A stretch of DNA of 64,000 bases from Immersiella caudata (Eukaryota; Ascomycota; Sordariomycetes; Sordariales; Lasiosphaeriaceae). Below, piece after piece: positions 23,504 to 33,799 of this stretch. Numbering within the stretch: the first letter of the stretch is position 1; each line of letters opens with the position of its first letter. The stretch is taken from the NCBI GenBank assembly GCA_030512335.1, contig JAULSU010000007.1, forward strand, positions 992,001 to 1,056,000. Reading direction: 5' to 3'. The notes under the pieces are model-generated. The model was not told the origin of the DNA, searched no databases, and worked only from the letters and a program-made list of their open reading frames with translations. Both the position numbers and the translations under genes were made by a program.

Positions 23504-24259
23504 TCAATAACCGCCCCTGCCTCGACCACCGCCCCGACCGCCTCTGGAGAAACCGCCGGAGCCGCCGAAGCCGCCGAAGCCGCCTCTGCCACGCGGTGCG
23601 CCGCCGCCTCCACGACTGAAACCACCGCCCCCTCTTGAACCGCCAAAGCCACCACGGCCTCCACCGCGACCGCCACCGCGAGAGAACCCTCCGGGACCGC
23701 CGCGTGCTCCACCTCGGCTGGGCTTCTTGACCTTGGGCGCGCCCGGCGGGGGCTTGGGCTTGGGGAGGAACTTCTCGAGAGGTAGGAGCTTCTCGCCCGA
23801 GATATAGAACTTGTCGCCAAATTTGAAAGACGTGGCCTGGATGCCCTCAGAGGGTTTGATGGTAAAGTAGACCTGGTTGATGGGGCCGAGAACCTCGTCG
23901 ATTTTACCAATTGCCGTCTATGGATGCATTAGACACGAAGATAAATAGGGGAGCTCGGGAGGAAGGACGCACCTTGTTCTCAAGGTATATCGGGGCGTTG
24001 AAGTGGGGGATCTTGGGGTTGATGCTCTCGCACACCATCTCGCCTTCGCATGCGTGGACGAACTTGCCCATCTCAAGCACGGTGGCCGGAGGGCCCATGT
24101 CGCGTTGCTGGAAGCCGACACGTCCTGTTGAGGTCATTAGCCGACCAATTCCTTCTCTTTGATGAGCTCCTCGTTTTGAGCTTGGGAACTCTCACCTCCT
24201 CCTCGCCCGCCAAAACCTCCGCCGCCGCCGCGACCGCGCGCACCGCCACGGAAAGACAT
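23504..24259 (-). CDS. GAR1: GAR1, H/ACA snoRNP subunit
   Basis: GAR1 is a subunit of H/ACA small nucleolar RNPs that carry out rRNA pseudouridylation in the nucleolus. Exons on the minus strand are 24259-24196, 24124-23973 and 23917-23504, giving 209 aa. It has the family layout: a short N-terminal Gly/Arg region (MSFRGGARGRGG), the conserved core (GRVGFQQRDMG, VHACEGEMV, PKIPHFNAPIYLENK joined to TAIGKIDEVLGP, and SFKFGDKFYISGEKLLPLEK), and a long RGG-box tail ending in RGRGGY. Both splice junctions restore the core. The RGG tail makes GC-rich imperfect repeats. The gene converges on the MFS gene. Confidence 0.94.
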
Positions 24260-25074
24260 CTCGTATCGGACCCTATGTATAGGTAGATTTATTGTTAGTT
24301 TTGCAGTCGATGGGCCGCAACCCGTGTCGTCGTTGTGCCTGTCGATAGGCAGCTCGGCTGGACTCAATGTTTCGAATCGACTTCCAGCGGAATTTTTTTC
24401 TCCAGGGCGGTCAATTATTTTGCCGCTAGCTTGCAGCGGGCATCCATTCCTGCTCCACTTTCTCCAATCGAGGGGCCAGGTACGGCGGCAGTACTTGAAA
24501 ATTAGACGTGAACTCTACTGCGATTTGCTACTCCGCGTTGTCTTCGCAGCCGCTTTTGAATATCCATCTCACAAAAGCATCATAAAATTTATTTGACATT
24601 TCCCCAGGCCGTTGAAGAGCAGTATACTGTCGTAGCAAAGGGTGTCGCCCCCTGACTTCGAGGTCGTTGTGTACCTCCTGGTGGTTCATCGCGAGCGCAT
24701 GGGCCACACTGCATAGGGAACGAAAGTTATGTGCCGTTCCCAGCGAACTAGAACGGGACTGCCCAATGGGGCGGCGCCAGGAATGTACAGCTTGGAGTGG
24801 CCAGATTGTTGATTTTCTCCGGAATTCCTTGGTTCCTTTGATCGCGGGGCTCTCAGCGCGCGCTTCCGTTGAAGACCTGCCATCCCGATGCCAGCGCCCT
24901 GAAAAAGGACAAGTTGCTCGTTGGACGCCATTCACCAATTCCCACTGCAACTCAGCATTTCTCTTATGAAGGGCTTCACTGCACCCCTCCAGCACCACTG
25001 ACTGGCCTCACCAGCCTTTCGTTCTTATCGCTGTTTGTTTTGCATCATCGAGACCTCTCTCCCTGCCTGCCGTC
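24260..25074. other. Divergent promoter region GAR1 / DnaJ-TPR gene
   Basis: About 815 bp between two divergent start codons. The ORFs present on both strands have no recognisable similarity. It probably carries both promoters. Confidence 0.5.
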
Positions 25075-26700
25075 ATGTTGGTCCGCCTCTCCGCCCTGGC
25101 ACTCGCTGCCAGCTTTCTCACGACATCACCGTCGGGGGTGGCCGGTCTTTCTGCTGCCGACATTCCCTCCGACACGCCGATTTCCTCTCTCCTCGCATCG
25201 GCGCAGAGCCACCTGTCCCGCGGCGAGACCAACGATGCGCTGGTGTACTACGACGCTGCCATCGCCCGCGACCCCAACAACTACCTGACCCTCTTCAAGC
25301 GCGCTACCACCTACCTCTCCCTGGGTCGCACCACTCAGGCCACTGAAGATTTCAACAAGGTTCTCACAATCAAGCCCGGCTTCGAGGGAGCCCACGCGCA
25401 ACTCGGGCGCATCAAGGCACGCGGTGGCGACTGGGACGGAGCCAAGAAGCAGTACATCCTCGCAAGGAAAGATGAGGAGCTCACTGCCCTGGAGGAGGCC
25501 AGGGGCGCTGCCCTTCTAGCCGAGGACGCCGCCAAGAAGGGCAGCTGGGAGGAATGTGCGAACCAGGCGGGCGAGGCTATCCTCGTCGCTAGCAGGGCGC
25601 TCCCGTTGCGGGAGCTGCGTGCCAGGTGCAATTTTGAGAGCGGCCACGCCGTACGGGGCATCGCAGATTTGCAGCATGTCCTGCAAATGAGGCCTGGAGA
25701 CACAGCTCCGCACGTGAGGATATCCGCTGTCCAGTTCTACGGTCTCGGCGACGTCCAAGAGGGTATGGGGTCTATTCGAAAGTGCTTGCACTCGGATCCA
25801 GATTCAAAGGTGTGCAAGAAGCTACTCAGGCAGGAGAAGAATGTTGAGAAGGCCCTGGCCAAGATCATCAAGGCTCTGGAGAAGAACCAACCCACAACGG
25901 CGGCAAGGCAACTCGTTCCTACCGGTGACGATGAGGGTCTTATCAAAGAGGTGAAGGACCAAGTGAAGGCCCTGCGAGAAGACGGCACCATCCCGCCATC
26001 AGTTGGCGACGCTCTTGTTGCAAAGCTCGTGTCCATGGCGTGCCAAGCATACTACGAGGTTCGTTCTATTTCCCTTACCACCACCACGCAAAGTGTTACA
26101 TGACCATCCCTAACATACCCCTAGTCAAATAGCAAAAAGGCCAAAGAATACTGCGCTGAATCTATCTCCCTTGATGAGAATTCCTTCTTCGGCCTCATAC
26201 ACCAAGCCAAAACCCAGCTCGACGCCGAAGACTACGAAGCCTCTATCAACACGATCAAAAAAGCCCAGGAACACGCCCCCGAAAACAAGCGCTCTCTCGC
26301 CGACCAGCTCCTTCGTGATGCGGAAATCGCCCTCAAGCGCAGCAAAACAAAGGATTATTACAAGGTCATCGGTGTCGCCCACGACGCCGACGACCGCCAG
26401 ATCAAATCCGCCTATCGCAAACTCTCCAAACAGCACCACCCCGACAAGGCCGCAAAGCAGGGTCTCACCAAGGAGGAGGCCGAGAAGAAGATGGCCAGCA
26501 TCAACGAAGCTTACGAGGTTCTTTCCGACCCGGAGCTCCGTGCGCGCTTTGACCGCGGCGACGACCCCAACTCGCATGAGCAGGGCTTCAACCAAGGGCA
26601 TCCGTTTGGCGGGGGACATCCCTTTTTCCAACAGGGAGGAGGATTCAAGTTCCAGCAGTCCGGCGGATTCCCTGGGGGTGGCTTCCAGTTTGGGTTTTAA
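25075..26700 (+). CDS. ER TPR-DnaJ co-chaperone (P58IPK/DNAJC3-like)
   Basis: A secreted-pathway J protein that works with the ER Hsp70 BiP, equivalent to animal P58IPK/DNAJC3. Exons are 25075-26058 and 26125-26700, giving 519 aa. Residues 1-23 form a signal peptide (MLVRLSALALAASFLTTSPS). Tetratricopeptide repeats run from about residue 37 to 390, for example SLLASAQSHLSRGETNDALV and the CQAYYE helix across the intron. The J domain is near the C-terminus (about residues 400-470) with KDYYKVIGV, the HPD motif in KQHHPDK and NEAYEVLSDPE. A Gly/Phe-rich tail ends the protein. There is no obvious KDEL-type retention signal; the last residues are FQFGF. Confidence 0.92.
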
Positions 26701-27722
26701 GTGGCATTTTCTCTTCTACCTTTTTCTAATTGAAACATCGCCATGAGGTGTGCAGTCTCCTGTTATTTTAGGGGGGAGCAGTGGCGCCCTCGAAGGAGTT
26801 TTGGTGTTGTGCTGCATATGTGAGATAAATTGAATTCCACGGGATGGGTTAGAGATGGAGTATTCGGATTTGTGTATGTGTATGGAGTATTCATTAGGTC
26901 GTTGCTTCATGTGCGTGTTGTGAGAGTAAGTGGGTCAGCGTCCACCATCGAGTGAGGCTGGAGGTTTGTGTGTCACTGGGCAACCGAACTGAATATAGTG
27001 ATATCATACCTAGGTTTTGCCGCAACGCCTAGTGAGGGGAGGGGATCAATATATGCGAGAAGCTCTCTGTACCTATCGTCGCACGACGGGGCGAGTGTTG
27101 AAGTCAACAAGCCAGATCACACTTCACTCCCGCATAAGCTATCCGTTGTGAATAAGACAGTCGCACTTCGCATCCCGATCACACCCTGTATTGATACATC
27201 TACTACCCTGACGGTCAACCACATCCACCACATGGACAAACAAATCGCCGCCGCCGCAGAAAAAACAGCAAACACAGAAACTCCAGAGAGGGAAATTCTA
27301 ATCAATCATGTCCACGTTTGCTGTGTGTGATGTGAAAAAGTAGCCCAGCAGCAGGTAAACATCTCCCGCCCGGCTCAATCAACCAAGGCGAAGGGATCTG
27401 TGAGATGTTGCTCGCCAGCTACATGGTATTATATGTACAGTGTTGCGGTTTCCTGTGCATGCTTCTTGCGGGATCCCGTAGTCTCGGAGACAAAAGGGCA
27501 TTCTTCACCAGTGGATTCCTCGAGGACAAGTACATTCTTGTTCTCTACTGGAAGAGGGAGCCGGAAGGATTTTGCGTTCCGCGGGAACGTGTAGGCGAGC
27601 TGAAGCACATGTAAACCATTGTCTTTCCTGCAGGGTGAGTGGTCAGTATAGAAGAGAGGATAGGAATGGCGAGTCAGCTGAGCTTACCGTGGTGATGGCC
27701 ACTTTTTGCATCAGAACTCCGC
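26701..27722. other. Gene-free region between convergent genes
   Basis: About 1 kb between the stop of the ER DnaJ gene and the stop of the mitoferrin-type gene. It should contain the two 3' UTRs. Short ORFs only, none recognisable. Confidence 0.5.
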
Positions 27723-28968
27723 TCATGCGGTATTCTGGCGGATGAAGTACGCCCTGCGAACATCGGTTAGCACGTCGTTCTCTCAGCCTTCAAATACAGC
27801 AAACTTACTTTGACGCCTCATATGCCGACCAACAAATAGCAGTGCTCGGCATGGTGGTGAGCACACGGGGGCCAACGCCCTTGAAGAAGCCCCTTGGGCC
27901 CTCCTTCCGAAGTAATAAACGGCACCCGGCAACAAACCCGTTAACCGTCCTGAGCTCAACGTCATGGGCGCTGCCACGAGTTTGCAACATCGTCTTGATA
28001 ACGTCCATGGGTGTCGTCAAGGCAGCAGCAAAACCACCGGCCACAGCACCCGCAAGACAGTGCGTCAATGGGTCGTATTTTTTGGTGGGGTTCATCGACG
28101 TCGAGATGGACTCGTAGGCGAGGAACTGAAGTGCCGTAAACGGAACCGTCATGGACAACGTCGTAGGATACGAGACGTAGAAGGCGGCAAGGCCCTCGTT
28201 CTTGTACACATACTTTGCGCAGTCAAAAACGGAACGGTAGACCTTAGCCGAGTTGTGGATCTGCATCCTCTGCTTGATGACATCGAAGGGGTTCATGAGC
28301 GCATCGCTCGCGATGGTCGCGCAGGCACCGCTCGTTGCGGCCGCAAGCGGGTGGTGAACGCCGGCCTTGTTGCCGCCCATGAGGTGCTTGACTGCTTCGT
28401 ATGTTGCGAAGTACACCGCGTGTGCAGGCCCTGTTAGAAGTGTCAGCCGACGTCCCCCGTCCAAGTGCCATGAGAGGGGTCCGACTTACCAGCTCCCACG
28501 ATAACGCTCGACATGCCGCGCCATAAGCTGAGGATGCCCTCGGTACTGGCCATGCGATATGTGCCCTGAATCACTCCATTGTAGACGGCCGAGGGGGTAG
28601 GGTTGATTATCTGCATTCGGGTCTGTCCGCCAGTTAATATTGCGTCGTTCGAGACAGCGAGCTGCAACAGCCGCTAAACGGGTCGCCCACCTTGATCGCA
28701 TCAATCGGGTACACTGCAAACATGTTAGCTTCCGGCCAGCACCACAACTCGCCGTATCGCGAGGAGGAGGGGTGGGGGGGCGACCTACTGGTGCAGTGCT
28801 CCGCGATGCCCGCAAACGCACCGGCCGCCATGTTTTGCAGCAGCGAGAAGTTGGGAGGGAGCGCCTCATAGCTGCGATTCCATCAGCATCATCGCCCTCG
28901 ACAATTCCCAGGAGCCCGCAAAAAACATACTCATAGTCGTCCTCGGGTTCGACATTTGGCTGCGCCAT
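27723..28968 (-). CDS. Mitochondrial carrier, mitoferrin (MRS3/MRS4) type
   Basis: A six-helix carrier of the mitochondrial inner membrane, of the MRS3/MRS4 (mitoferrin) group that supplies iron to the matrix. Six exons on the minus strand: 28968-28931, 28871-28789, 28713-28691, 28622-28490, 28430-27809 and 27753-27723, giving 309 aa. The three repeats each carry the carrier signature: MYPIDAIK, NPFDVIKQRMQ and TPMDVIKTMLQ. The N-terminal DDYDYEALPPNFSLLQNMAAG and GAFAGIAEH are typical of the iron-carrier subgroup. Exon 3 is only 23 nt and encodes the first PxDxxK motif. The last exon encodes the conserved AYFIRQ end. Assignment to iron transport is by family similarity; direct substrate evidence is not in the sequence. 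Confidence 0.9.
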
Positions 28969-30387
28969 TGGGGAAGCCGCAGCCTCCGAGACACCCAGCT
29001 TGAGAGCCAGGTTGACTGAAGAAGACGTATACTCCTCGCCCTCCGTCGAGTTGCGTCGTCTTCGTCTTGCGTACGGACAAGTGCGGGTGCGCTTCTTGCC
29101 GCCGTCGCCGTCGTCGTCGTCGTCGTCGTCGTCGACAGAGGACACCTATGGCCTAGACTTCCGCTTGTGACGCAATGCACTTCTCAGCTTCGCCTCTCCC
29201 GCTCAACCCGCGTCGAGAAAAAGCCTCGCAGGTCCTCTGCCGTCTGCAAAAGCTTTCGTGGCTGTCGCGCTGTCGTGACCAGTCAAGTGCTGCCCGAAAA
29301 TAAAAGGTGGCCGTGGATGGTCCCCAACCCTCTCTTTGGATTTTTCCTATGACCGTTGTCGGCTACACCCAAAAGCTCCAGCGCAAGCAGAAAAAATGCG
29401 CTGGTTGCCGCAGCCGCAAAAGTGACCGCAGCTCGGCGCTCGGCGCCAATCCCTGTCAATTCACCGATCTCCGAACAAAAAACCCCAGCGTTTGCCCCGC
29501 TGCATCGGGGTCAGCTATTGGGACATCACTATTGATCAAGGGCATGATAATGGACACTCACCTCAAAGAGGGTACTATTGCTGTTGCTGATAATGCCGAA
29601 TTCGCAACAAACGGGTGAATTCTGTGTCTGTTTGCACTCAATGGCGCGGTCGGGTTCCATGCGGACCTAGTCCCCTGGAAGCTGGCGTGGCTGGGCGGAC
29701 GTCGTCGCTGCGTTTGCACGTGGTGCAAACGATGGCAGATTGAGTGTCTTGTGATAATGCCAATTCTTGTTGGTATTTAATTACAGGCCTGATTTTTTGA
29801 AGAATTGCTGGAGACAAACGAGTTGGATTGCATCCTAATATATACCTACGCAACGGATCAAAACCATTTTAGGTGGCTGTTGGGAGAGCGGAGGAGGAGA
29901 GAGGTAGGAGAGCACGCAACTCCGCGATATCGGACGACATTCCCCCAAAGTCGTTCAATACCTGCGAGTTGCACGCGTTGACGTCTCTCTGCGGGCACTG
30001 CCACAATTGCCCGCGGCAAGGTTCCCGCCTCACAAAGATTGACAAAAGTGTTAGCGATGCGCCGATGTGTTTGGCAGAATTGCCAAGACACGGATGTTGA
30101 TACTCCTATCTTGTGTGTTGTACACCACCTCCCTTGAGGTCAACGCCTTGTCATGGACTGCCTTGCCTTGCGATGCTCCTATGCGGGATCGCCTGACACC
30201 AAATGATAGAAAATCGCACACGCCTCAAACGCCATAATCCAATAGCCCCAGCCATTGTCTGCTGCCAGTGCTTTATATCCAGTCAGCGCAAGCACAAAAA
30301 CAAATGATGCAGACGCCAATCAGACCAATGCCCCCAGACCGTAACACCCGGCCTGTATCTAAGACGCCAGAATTTCCCGGGATCTCT
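28969..30387. other. Gene-free region upstream of the mitoferrin-type gene
   Basis: About 1.4 kb between the mitoferrin-type start and the ATG9 stop, both on the minus strand. It contains a GTC trinucleotide run and short unrecognised ORFs. Confidence 0.5.
29105..29135. repeat. (GTC)n trinucleotide microsatellite
   Basis: An uninterrupted run of about ten GTC/GAC units lies about 140 bp upstream of the mitoferrin-type start codon, probably in the promoter or 5' UTR. Confidence 0.85.
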
Positions 30388-33203
30388 CTACCTGAGCCTT
30401 GGCTTTCGATTGAGATGTGCCTGGTTAAGCTGATAAATCATATGCACAACTCCCGTATCGTCAGGCGCTTCCCGCCCATCAATACCGCTATTCTCTCTGC
30501 TCAAATTCTTCGTCGGCGATGTCTGCCATGCTGACTCGTCCAACGCCGCTTCGCTCTCGTACGCTTCCCCATCATCCGGCTGCTTTCCGTCGTCGCCGTC
30601 ACCACCATCCTCTAGCGACTCCTCAATGATGTTACCTTCGCCTTGATACCCAGCACGTTGTTGGCGCGGTGGGTTTCTCAGGTTCGGCGGTTGGTGATGG
30701 GGGTCGAGCAGTATGGATGCCATGGGCGATGCGTGATGGCCTACTGGCCCGAACCGTGGCGTCCGGACGGTTGCCCTACCTGGTGTTCGCTCGCTACGCC
30801 CCATGCGTGACGCCTGAAGGTTCTCTGGGGCGAGGGTTGGGGAATTCAATGTTGGCCATGCGGGCGGAGGATGGAAAGGGTGCCGCATGCCGGGCGGGAG
30901 GTGCGATGGCGCGCTCCCCTTTTGGTTGAGAGCATAATTGCCGTAGTTCCCAAGGAAGCCGTAGTAAGATGCTTCCATCTTGCCGTGTTTGGTGGCATAG
31001 TAGTCGTCGCGGACGTCGGCTCCATCGACTGGCTTCTTCGAGTTGCCGACTCCCTTCTTGAAATCGAACTCGGCGAACGAGCAAACATAGCCCAGTCCAT
31101 CGATGTGAATTGTGAACTCCCGGAAGAAATCAATAATCTGGTCGGTGGACTTCGGGAGGCTGGAAAAGAGGACGAAGGGCACTGTTAAAATGCTCAAAAT
31201 CTCCTCCAGAAAGATGACCACTTTTACCTTGTAGAGCGACGAAAACTCCACCTTGATATCGAAGCTATGAAGCCTGTCGTGCCAATGGTCTGGTTGGTAG
31301 TGTGTGTATTCAATGACGTTGCGCAGGGCGTACTCCGGGTCAAATACTGTGTTTTCCTCTGAGATGCTTCCGCGCGCGAACGCCCATATGCCTCCGAAGA
31401 CAGCCGTATAGAAGAGCGCGTTCCGGTCATGGGTGATCTCGAAGCCGAGAAGGAAATCAGAGTCAACAATGGCGGCAACGGCGAGGATGGTAGCCAGAGA
31501 TCCAGCCATGAACGCCAGTGTCTTCGCGACCATCTCTGTCTTGGCTTTCGGAAATTGATCTATATAATGCGAAGCGAAGGGGTGTGACATGTCAAGCCGT
31601 TTGCGAAAGAGGTGAGGGAGTTCGTTGAACTCCCTGAACTTCCATTCTGCCAGCGGAGTGTATGTCCGTGAGGACAGCACCGAAGGGTTCTTTTGGATCT
31701 CCTGCCAAAAGGTGAGCATGAGACCGACAAATGCGGCAATGTCTGGGTACTTGCATGGAAGTATGTGAGAAAGTACACAATCAGCAGATAGCCAACCACG
31801 AACGGCGAAAGGACGAGGATCATAATCCCTGCAAAGAAAAATCTGGTGCGCAGTTTCGCGCTCAACTCGCCTCGCCGGTCGGATCTCAGAAACTTCTGGT
31901 TGACCTGACCTCTCTCGTCAAAGACAAAATCGAGAATTGCGAACTCGAGTGTCCACTCGAGTGTCCGGGAAAGAAGCTGGTAGCTTTGCGCGAACGGTAA
32001 AGGGATGGACAAATCCAGAACGTCCTTGTTGATCATGGCAATCAGGTAGTTGTCCCGCCGCATCAGCCGGTTAGCAATGTCGGATGCATCCAGCCTCTCC
32101 TTGGATTGGCTCCCCAAGAATGCCCGCTGCGTCCTGGTCAAGCTCGTTGCTGTCTTAGGGTTCTGGTCGCGGAGAGCCATGATGCGAGCGACGACTTCCT
32201 GCCAGGTCACCGTCTGCATGTCGTGATCTGGAACGTTGAGCATATACAGATAGAAGTCCCGGACATGTAATAACCGCCTAGCGTCCAGGAGATACTGGAT
32301 CGACTTCCATATAAAATAGAAGGCGAAAATCCATAGGCCCAGGTTCCACAGGCCTGACATATTCTTCGTGCACTGAGGAACCAGGATGTGGTTGAGGTCT
32401 CGGCTTCCGCGAATCTTTCCATAGTCAACGCATTGCGTGAGAAAGGTCAGGAGAACGGCCACGAAAGCAACATTTCTAGGCCCTCGTCAGCGATTACTCA
32501 ACCAGGAACTTGGGGGCAACACAAACAAAAGATGGAGTATCCTCTCCAAAATGATGCACCAGATACCACACCCGAGGTAATAATCGTAAACGTCCTTGAC
32601 GAAGTTGTCAAGATTCGAGACGTTAGCCCACCTCCACTCCGCCTTCTTCTTGGCGCTTCCCGATATCACGCCGGCCAAGAACGTGCCGGGGGTGTCCCTA
32701 CTTCGTTGGGACACACCCGGCACATCATCATTGTGCAGTCTCTGATGTGCTTGTGCCGTCTCCCACTGCGCTCTCGCCCTAGACGGCCCTGGGATGGCGT
32801 TTCCCCGATGTCCAACACCGCGCACCCGCCTCTGTTGGCCAACCATCCCTGCAGGCTCATCATGGTGTTCGACAAGAAGCGATGCAGGCACATCGTTATC
32901 CTCTTCGTCGTGCACCGGCCAAGCGGAGCCGCGACCAGCTCCTCGGGACCCATTTCTCGAATGCCCCCTCCCGCCCCTTGTCGCGTGTCCCCTCCCGTCG
33001 AGCGTGGGGTGGCTGTCGTCAACAGCGAGGCCCGCTGCATTCTCCAGATCGTAGTCGGTAAAGTTGTGGTTGAGGTTCTCCTCGTCTAACAGGCGGCCGC
33101 GGTCGTCAGCCTCGTAGGCGTCATCCCTGCCTCGCAGCTCCTCGTAGAATGACCGACCGCCTTGGGCAGTCGGCATCAACTTGGAGAACATGCCGGGAGC
33201 CAT
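30388..33203 (-). CDS. ATG9: ATG9, autophagy lipid scramblase membrane protein
   Basis: ATG9 is the multi-spanning protein on autophagy vesicles that seeds the phagophore and scrambles lipids. Exons on the minus strand are 33203-32527, 32475-31755 and 31701-30388, giving 903 aa. The N-terminal ~200 residues are disordered (MFSKLMPTAQGGRSFYEELR). The conserved core has LTFLTQCVDYGKIRGSRDLN, the LWNLGLWIFAFYFIWK helix, LLSRTLEWTLEFAILDFVF, PLAEWKFREFNELPHLF, PFASHYIDQFPK and SILTVPFVLF. The C-terminal ~200 residues are disordered. Intron 2 (31754-31702) begins with GC rather than GT: removing it restores the family sequence FLTYFH-EIQKNPS. Intron 1 has an atypical GTTTGT donor. Confidence 0.94.
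31702..31754 (-). other. GC-AG intron in ATG9
   Basis: The 53-nt intron reads GCAAGT at the donor and GGCAG at the acceptor. Two reading frames that each match ATG9 meet here, and only this splice joins them as FLTYFH followed by EIQKNP. Confidence 0.85.
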
Positions 33204-33799
33204 CGGCGATTGTCGGATTCAGAAATCAAGGAATCGTATACCCGGCTCGCTGTGGTCAGAATCGCAGCGATGAGCCCACAGGTTGATGAAATGAGGTGTG
33301 TAGTTCAGATGACTGGCTCGGGCCCGGCGCGTCACAGGAGCCAGCAAGGTTCGTAGCGTTTTGGCAGGGAGCCGGCTCGTCCACGACGTGCGTTGGCGTC
33401 GATGCAAGTAAGATAAGCGGCGGGCACAAAAGGCTCCTGCCGCAAGTCAGGAGGTGCGGCCTTCAGGAGGCTCCTCAGTCATGTGGCAGAAGCATGGGAG
33501 AAGGGTGGAAGAGGAGGGACAAACTACGACTGTTGTGCTGCCTGTCGTGGTGTGTGTCGTTGCTAGTCGCATGTGCAGCTGACAATGACAGAATGACGTG
33601 GGGCCCAAGCTTCCCGCTAGCCGTGGCGGGTAGGCGGTGTGGCCTTATCGGTGTTATCGCTATGCGCCCAGGGGCTTCCTGGCCAGCTTCCGCTGGTTGG
33701 AGATGGAGCATTCTCATGCTCGACACTGGCGCGGATAGACGTTGAGCCGAAGCACTCTTATCCATGACACTTTGACAGCGTTAGACATCTCGTGAAAAG
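33204..33799. other. Divergent promoter region ATG9 / COG6
   Basis: About 600 bp between the divergent ATG9 and COG6 start codons. Only short unrecognised ORFs are present. Confidence 0.5.

Noticed and set aside
23504..23720. Regular GC-rich repeats that resemble an array
   Set aside because: They are the codons of the RGG-box tail of GAR1, not a CRISPR or satellite array.
24528..24998. A 156-codon minus-strand ORF between GAR1 and the ER DnaJ gene
   Set aside because: It overlaps a plus-strand ORF, lacks any domain and lies in a divergent promoter.
31560..31790. A frameshift or pseudogene in ATG9
   Set aside because: The two frames are joined exactly by a GC-AG intron that restores the conserved family sequence, so no mutation is needed.
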